DNA of 11,368 nt, taken from assembly GCA_001800515.1 (NCBI GenBank), contig MGVN01000223.1, positions 12,629-23,996 of the forward strand. Direction: 5' to 3'. Source of the DNA: Elusimicrobia bacterium RIFOXYB2_FULL_49_7 (GTDB taxonomy: Bacteria; Fibrobacterota; OXYB2-FULL-49-7). The translations under genes and the position numbers were made by a program. Shown here piece by piece: positions 6,863 to 11,368 of the stretch. The stretch's first letter is position 1, and each line of letters begins with the position of its first letter. The notes below the pieces were generated by a model, which made no database searches, was not told the DNA's origin, and worked only from the letters and a program-made list of their open reading frames with translations.

Positions 6863-9800
6863 CTTTTCCAGATAATACGGTTTTTCCAGAAATCCGGCAA
6901 CACCATTTTTCATCATCTGCTGCACTTCCTCGGTCAAACTGAACCCCGAAGATATTAACACAGGCACTTCTTTATCGATTTTCTGCAAATGACGGAAACA
7001 GTCATAACCGTTCATTTTCGGCATAATCATATCAAGGATGACCAGATCGATGGTATCATGGCTGTCTTTGAACTTTTGCATCGCTTCTTCGCCGTTGACG
7101 CATGTGGTAACTGTATATCCGAGCCCTGCGAGCATCTCGGCCACTACTTCGCGGATCGCTTCTTCATCATCAACAAGCAGGATATGTCCGGCGCCTTTTG
7201 TTCTTTCTGTTTTTTTTGTGTTACTTTGGTTGTCATAGGCATCATTTGCAAGAGGGAAATAAATTTTAAACGTGGTTCCAATGCCTGGCTCACTATATAT
7301 ATTGATATGACCTCCGCATTGTTTAACACATCCGTACACGCTGGAGAGCCCCAGCCCGGTTCCTTTGCCGACCTCCTTGGTTGTAAAGAACGGCTCAAAA
7401 ATATGCGATTGGGTTTCTTTGTCCATACCCATACCGGTATCTTTTATTGACAGGAGAAGATAATGCCCGGATTTGCACTCGTAAGCCAGCTTCCTGCAGT
7501 ATTCCTCGTTTAGAACAACGTTTTCGGTATCAAACTCCAAGGTTCCGCCTTGAGGCATTGCGTCACGCGCGTTAAGTGCCATGTTTAAGACCGTATTTTC
7601 AATTTGGTTTACATCCGCGTTAATTATTTCATTTTCCGCCTTGTAATCCTGTTTTATCTCTATTCTTTTATCAATGGTATGCTTGAGAATATCAATAACA
7701 TGATCGATCATTTCATGCATGTGAATAGACACAATTACATATCTGCCTTTTCTGGCGAATGCAAGGAGCTGTTTGTTAAGGTTCCCTCCGCGAACAGCAA
7801 GGTCTATGATTTTTTGCGAGTAAGTTTCGACTTTTACGGTGTCTTTGGCACATGATTTCATGAGGTCTGCAAACCCGGCGACCCCAACCAACAGGTTATT
7901 AAAGTCATGTGCAACCCCTCCGGCAAGCTGGCCGACGGCCTCCATTTTTTGCACCTGGCGGAATTGCTCCTCGAGTTTTTTTCCGGCAGTAATTTCCTGT
8001 CCGTAAAGGTTCACATACTCATCATCGATTATGGGGGTTATGACAAATGAGTAAAATCTGCTTTCGATTTGAATCTCCTGCGTCTGCGAAAAACCTGATT
8101 CCCATGCTTTGCGGATCAGTTCTATGTAAGGAGCAGGGCATTTCTTCCCAACCTCAACATTCCAGTGCAGCAAAACCGGCATTGCTGCGGGATTGGCGGA
8201 AAGTAGCTCGCCGTCTTTGCTGATGCGCAAAACCGGGGAAGGGTTTTCCAATGGGAATTTTGCAAGGGACTGGATTTCCTTTTTTGCCTGCTCACGATCA
8301 AGCGCAATACCGATGCTTGTACCCAACCCTTCGAAGAACCGGATTGTTTCCGGCGTGAATTGCTCCTGCCGGTGATCGTTGAACTGTAAGAGCCCGATGG
8401 TCTTGTCCCCGGACCGGAGTGGGATAAGGGCCACAGACTCATAACCCGCGCTATTGCAGCGGTTGCGGGTGCGTGACTGGTGGTCTTTTTCTGTTGTCGA
8501 TGCCTGAAATTCAGTTGTGCAATTGGTCCAAAAACTTCCGCCCCGGGTGAAAAATGGCAACGTGGGATCGGTCCGGCTGCGGATGATGTTTCCGCACAGG
8601 CACTCCAGAACAGGGTCTCCGTTCGCGTCACGCAAGAGATTGCCCGCCGCATCACGCTCGCACAAATACCGTTCCGTCCGTAAAAAATTCTCGGGAAAAC
8701 CATCGGTGTTGTAATAGGGAAAGTCGTTGCCCTCCTGCAGACGGAGCCCCACGGCCTCGAAACCCGTGCTTTTCTTGACCCGTTTTAGAATATCGCAGAT
8801 CGTTTCTCTGGTATCCCCTGTGCGGTTGAGCATTTCCAGGACCTCCCGCGTAAGCTGTTCGCGGTCTTCCGCTTTTTTGCGCTCGGTAATGTCGCGGATG
8901 TTGCATTGAATTACTTTCTCGCCACCAGCATCATACACATTGCTGACAAATTCAACAGCAACCAACGTACCGGCTGCTGTTTTTAGCGGCAGATTTTCAT
9001 AACGGACATATCCCTTTTGCAGGAGTTCAACAAAAGCTTCTTTTGATACCACAATGTCTTTGAAGGTTCCAAGTTCCCAGAGATTTTTCCCGATGGATTG
9101 TTCTTTTGAAAATCCAAGCAGTTCCAAGAGAAACGGATTCACATCAAGAATGTGCCCGTTGGCGGCATCGAGGATCAAGATGCCGTCTTTGGCTGATTCA
9201 AAAAGACGGCGGTACCGTATTTCCGACGCTTTTATTGCTTTTTCGGCCTGTTTGCGTTCGGTGATATCCTTGACAATGCCGTCATACGAAACAAGTGTTC
9301 CTTGAGAGTCAACCTTCATGATGGGAGTATCGCTCACCCAGCGGATGTTGCCGTCCTTTCGTTTTATTTGGTGTTCAATGGCCGGTATTTTATCTCCTTT
9401 TTGAATATTCCTGATCTGCTCGAGTATCCGGTCGCATTCCTGTTCCGGTACCATGCGTATCCAAAGATCGGGATCGGCAATGAACTCCTCCGGTGTGTAT
9501 CCCGTTACCATTTTGCACGCCTGGCCATGTACTGTTTTTATGGCATGGCCTTTTTGGATTTGCACAGTATAGAAATAGTCGCTTAGTTCCTGGGTTATCG
9601 TCCGATAGCGTTCCTCACTTTCGCGCAGGGATGCTTCCGTCAACTTCTGCTCTTCAATGACGCTCAAGAGCGCAAGGCGCGATTGGTCGGAAGCCATAAG
9701 TAACTCCCGTCCCAACTTTTCGGAAGCTGCGATTGCATCGCTGCGTTTCTGTTCGGTCAGGTCTGTTACCACCAGGCAGAAAGAGTTGGACATTTCGTTA

Positions 9801-10258
9801 ACGAGCAGGTTGCTTACCGAAAGATAAGCCGGCACCCGTGTACCGTCGCCGGCAATAAGTACAAGTTGCTCGTGGCGTTTTTCGTTTACGCCTTTTTTTA
9901 TCAGTGATTGAAGAATCAGCTGATTGTCCGGCGCAATCCATGTTTGGATTGTGGAGCTTATCACCTTTTCAAGCGGTGTCTTGAGTATCTCGGCAAAGCG
10001 CCGGTTGGCAAACAAAATAACGCCCTCTACTGTCAAGGTCAGCGCGCCTTCGTTCATCTCCTCGATCAGTATCCGGTAAGAATAATCGGCGCCCTTACGT
10101 GTAAAAAGCTGATCGCCATTTTTGCCCGCAACAACAAGCGCGTCCGTCTCATTGTTGCAAATGGCACGCAAAGTTTCTTCGGACTGGTCCAGCCGTGCGC
10201 GCAGGGCTTTGTTTTCAGCGATAAGATATTTTTGTGTCATTAAAGGTTTCTTTGGCAT
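6815..10258 (-). CDS. KaiBC-linked multi-PAS/GAF hybrid histidine kinase with receiver domain
   Basis: This 1147-residue sensor kinase has no evident membrane segment and is probably cytoplasmic. Domains in order are: an N-terminal helix (1-35); a PAS-like stub ([16 protein letters not shown]); PAS at ~62-172; a helical linker; PAS at ~215-336; PAS at ~348-460, the last three each closing with a D(L/I)TE(Q/R)K motif; GAF at ~468-656; a PAS-like segment at ~665-760; HisKA with phospho-accepting H784 in [11 protein letters not shown]; HATPase with N896, DTGMG (940-944), FEPFFTTK and GKGTGLGL; and a receiver at ~1024-1145 with acidic D1030/D1031, phospho-acceptor D1076 (VILDMIMPK) and K1126 (LEKP). 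All catalytic boxes look intact. The frame is open to 10429, but the ATG at 10258 has GGAG seven bases upstream and follows the kaiB stop by 13 bp, so it is the chosen start. No KaiB-like thioredoxin domain is present, so it is not SasA. It probably reads or transmits KaiC/KaiB state; its ligand is unknown. Confidence 0.93.
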   Translation of the reverse strand: MPKKPLMTQKYLIAENKALRARLDQSEETLRAICNNETDALVVAGKNGDQLFTRKGADYSYRILIEEMNEGALTLTVEGVILFANRRFAEILKTPLEKVISSTIQTWIAPDNQLILQSLIKKGVNEKRHEQLVLIAGDGTRVPAYLSVSNLLVNEMSNSFCLVVTDLTEQKRSDAIAASEKLGRELLMASDQSRLALLSVIEEQKLTEASLRESEERYRTITQELSDYFYTVQIQKGHAIKTVHGQACKMVTGYTPEEFIADPDLWIRMVPEQECDRILEQIRNIQKGDKIPAIEHQIKRKDGNIRWVSDTPIMKVDSQGTLVSYDGIVKDITERKQAEKAIKASEIRYRRLFESAKDGILILDAANGHILDVNPFLLELLGFSKEQSIGKNLWELGTFKDIVVSKEAFVELLQKGYVRYENLPLKTAAGTLVAVEFVSNVYDAGGEKVIQCNIRDITERKKAEDREQLTREVLEMLNRTGDTRETICDILKRVKKSTGFEAVGLRLQEGNDFPYYNTDGFPENFLRTERYLCERDAAGNLLRDANGDPVLECLCGNIIRSRTDPTLPFFTRGGSFWTNCTTEFQASTTEKDHQSRTRNRCNSAGYESVALIPLRSGDKTIGLLQFNDHRQEQFTPETIRFFEGLGTSIGIALDREQAKKEIQSLAKFPLENPSPVLRISKDGELLSANPAAMPVLLHWNVEVGKKCPAPYIELIRKAWESGFSQTQEIQIESRFYSFVITPIIDDEYVNLYGQEITAGKKLEEQFRQVQKMEAVGQLAGGVAHDFNNLLVGVAGFADLMKSCAKDTVKVETYSQKIIDLAVRGGNLNKQLLAFARKGRYVIVSIHMHEMIDHVIDILKHTIDKRIEIKQDYKAENEIINADVNQIENTVLNMALNARDAMPQGGTLEFDTENVVLNEEYCRKLAYECKSGHYLLLSIKDTGMGMDKETQSHIFEPFFTTKEVGKGTGLGLSSVYGCVKQCGGHINIYSEPGIGTTFKIYFPLANDAYDNQSNTKKTERTKGAGHILLVDDEEAIREVVAEMLAGLGYTVTTCVNGEEAMQKFKDSHDTIDLVILDMIMPKMNGYDCFRHLQKIDKEVPVLISSGFSLTEEVQQMMKNGVAGFLEKPYYLEKLSKIIVEKIRKKYQS

Positions 10259-10265
10259 GGCAATA

Positions 10266-10269
10266 CTCC
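10266..10269 (-). promoter_or_regulatory. Ribosome binding site deciding the kinase start
   Basis: On the minus strand GGAG (10269-10266) precedes the ATG at 10258 by seven bases, within the 13-bp gap after kaiB. The alternative in-frame ATG at 10240 (Met7) has only a weak purine stretch upstream, and the open frame before 10258 runs antiparallel to nothing but lies wholly over kaiB codons in another frame. Confidence 0.65.
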
Positions 10270-10271
10270 AA

Positions 10272-10607
10272 TTAGTTTTTCCTATGCAAATCCATCCCCA
10301 CCAGCACACGTTCCGTGTTCGACATATCGCCGATAATACGGCGCAGAGGGAGCGGTAATTTTTTAATAAGCGTTGGTAGGGCGATGATCTGTTCGCCCTG
10401 CGCCAGTTGCGGCTGCTGGTAGAGGTCAATTACGTGCAACTCGTAGTACCCTTTCAGGTGTTCCTCGCAGATTATTTTTATGTTAGTGGTGGCAAGAATG
10501 GATTTCGGCGTCTGTCCGGCAACGTACAGCCGCAGTACGTAGCGGTTCGATTCTGCTTTACCCGGTTTGGCTTTATGCGGCGCTGTCTTGGTTGGGTCAG
10601 TTTTCAT
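10272..10607 (-). CDS. kaiB: KaiB clock protein homologue
   Basis: KaiB is a small thioredoxin-like protein that can switch fold and bind the CI ring of KaiC, setting timing in the cyanobacterial clock. The 111 residues contain [17 protein letters not shown] (from ~23), [12 protein letters not shown] and [19 protein letters not shown], then RVLVGMDL. These correspond closely to cyanobacterial KaiB (LYVAGNTPNS, VIDVLKNPQLA, PTLAKVLPLPVRRIIGD, VLIGLDL). The Gly and Asp of VGMD, reported from memory to influence fold switching in Thermosynechococcus KaiB, are kept. Differences are a basic ~20-residue N-terminal extension and a very short C-terminus (HRKN) without the acidic tail of cyanobacterial KaiB. 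The ATG at 10607 overlaps the kaiC stop (ATGA) and has AAGGAAGG upstream, so translation is likely coupled. Confidence 0.93.
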   Translation of the reverse strand: MKTDPTKTAPHKAKPGKAESNRYVLRLYVAGQTPKSILATTNIKIICEEHLKGYYELHVIDLYQQPQLAQGEQIIALPTLIKKLPLPLRRIIGDMSNTERVLVGMDLHRKN

Positions 10608-11368
10608 TTCGCCCTTCCTTTTTGTTTGTTCGGTTTCGCATCCACTTTGCGGCTCAGTCCCATGTCCACACGTCCCTGCGCCAGTTGCGCTTTCTCTGCT
10701 GTTTCCTGGCCGATTATTTTTAACGATGCGACCTCTTGCACCGCAAATTCGGCGCGCAGCATGGCAATCTGCGCTTCCAGCGTCGTGCGCTTGCGTTCGA
10801 GATCGATCCGTCGCATCTCGACTTCCTGATTGCGTATTAACAGCGTGGCTTCATTTTCCGCCTCTTTCGTCAGCCGCGCCGAGCCGGTCAGTACTCCCTC
10901 CGGTCCGACGTATACGTCGCGCAATTCCACGCCGTAATCGGTCAGCATGAACTCGCGTATCTGGTTCGAGTGGGCCATGCCGCGCGATTTCAGGATGGAT
11001 AAGCAGCGATTGCTTTCGCCGCCGCTGTCGATATCGCGTAGCAACAGCCAAGTGTCGATCACAGACGAAATGGCAACCTCGGATTGCTCAACCGGGTTGC
11101 CACTCTGCGCCAGATTGGTGAACAAGCCGGTGATCTGTCTTGTTTTCAGAAAATCCACCAGCCGTATCAACATCGATTTGACTTCGATCTGATTGTCCCC
11201 GATGACGTAACTATTCAGCGGATCCAGGATCACCATCTGCGGTTTGAAGTCAAGGATCAATTTGTGTTTCATGGCCAGGTGCGTTTCCAGGCCCGCAGAC
11301 GAGGGGCGGTTCGACTGAATCTGCAGGAGACCTTTTTTTATCCACTGTTGCAGGTCGATCCCGATGGA
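10604..11368 (-). CDS. kaiC: KaiC ATPase/autokinase homologue, C-terminal part (starts beyond right edge)
   Basis: This is the last 254 codons of a KaiC-type protein: the distal half of the second RecA-like (CII) domain plus a tail. An internal ATG at 11272 is not the start, because the frame stays open to the edge with [20 protein letters not shown], typical of KaiC before Walker B. Walker B follows as [10 protein letters not shown], then [17 protein letters not shown] and [27 protein letters not shown], all with direct counterparts in cyanobacterial KaiC. The usual Ser431/Thr432 phosphosites align with a Ser-Ser pair (codons 11068-11063). After GVLTGSARL comes a ~75-residue charged coiled-coil tail ([27 protein letters not shown] split over this stretch), as in KaiC2-type homologues and unlike the short KaiA-binding tail of cyanobacterial KaiC. 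It overlaps kaiB by ATGA. The CI domain and the CII Walker A are not visible. Confidence 0.92.
   Translation of the reverse strand, partial: SIGIDLQQWIKKGLLQIQSNRPSSAGLETHLAMKHKLILDFKPQMVILDPLNSYVIGDNQIEVKSMLIRLVDFLKTRQITGLFTNLAQSGNPVEQSEVAISSVIDTWLLLRDIDSGGESNRCLSILKSRGMAHSNQIREFMLTDYGVELRDVYVGPEGVLTGSARLTKEAENEATLLIRNQEVEMRRIDLERKRTTLEAQIAMLRAEFAVQEVASLKIIGQETAEKAQLAQGRVDMGLSRKVDAKPNKQKGRAK

Noticed and set aside
8122..8703. 193-aa minus-strand frame inside the kinase gene
   Set aside because: It is a shifted frame of the GAF-coding region, rich in Ser/Arg, with no motif. The kinase frame is continuous here, so there is no frameshift.
10259..10429. N-terminal extension of the kinase frame (57 extra residues)
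   Set aside because: It lies over kaiB codons in another frame, has odd composition (many Arg, Cys and Trp), and a good ribosome site marks the ATG at 10258.
10407..10950. Two overlapping plus-strand frames (140 and 127 aa) opposite kaiB/kaiC
   Set aside because: They are antisense to well-recognised KaiB and KaiC sequence, with no start signal or known domain.
1..11368. CRISPR array, tRNA, rRNA, insertion sequence ends or integrase
   Set aside because: No regularly spaced direct repeats, no cloverleaf or rRNA-like stretch and no transposase motif was found; the only repeats seen are the inverted pair at 5841-5930.

Overview
The window reads as a chromosomal segment of a Gram-negative bacterium. 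A secreted lamin-tail-domain protein with a FlgD-Ig-like C-terminus is paired with a PorV/PorQ-like outer-membrane barrel. This combination is familiar from the FCB superphylum and related candidate phyla, but nothing in the window fixes the phylum. The data could be metagenomic.

Region 1 (1-3576, all minus strand) runs, in transcription order, from an ABC exporter (3576-1819) to glutamyl-tRNA synthetase gltX (1743-292) to the 5' part of glutaminyl-tRNA synthetase glnS (278 to the left edge). The gaps are 75 and 13 bp, and I see no terminator between the genes, so they may be co-transcribed.

Region 2 (3577-5930) starts with a short divergent intergenic spacer. Two plus-strand genes follow that overlap by ATGA: the exported lamin-tail protein (3631-5079) and the barrel protein (5076-5900). 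The last ~19 codons of the barrel gene lie in a pair of inverted copies of a TTCGACAA...CTCAG-type interspersed repeat. The second copy sits inside a perfect 16-bp-stem hairpin (5878-5930).

Region 3 (5929-6814) is an SOS locus. A strong sigma70-type promoter is overlapped by an almost E. coli-like LexA box, followed by lexA (5988-6638). Eleven bases later comes a reading frame whose first ~29 codons resemble the start of the PHP domain of a DNA polymerase III alpha subunit (DnaE/DnaE2). It loses that resemblance abruptly, so it looks like the stump of a lexA-linked polymerase gene.

Region 4 (6815-11368, minus strand) is a Kai clock-type operon, read right to left. It holds the 3' part of kaiC (from beyond the right edge to 10604), kaiB (10607-10272, ATGA overlap with kaiC) and a 1147-residue hybrid histidine kinase with several PAS domains, a GAF domain, HisKA/HATPase and a receiver (10258-6815). 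No kaiA or SasA-type kinase is visible. The likely logic is that the KaiC ATPase/kinase and the fold-switching KaiB form a timing or stress module whose state is passed to, or sensed together with, the linked kinase. This operon converges on the lexA locus, and the point where the polymerase homology ends, just before the kinase stop, looks like a rearrangement junction (or an assembly join).
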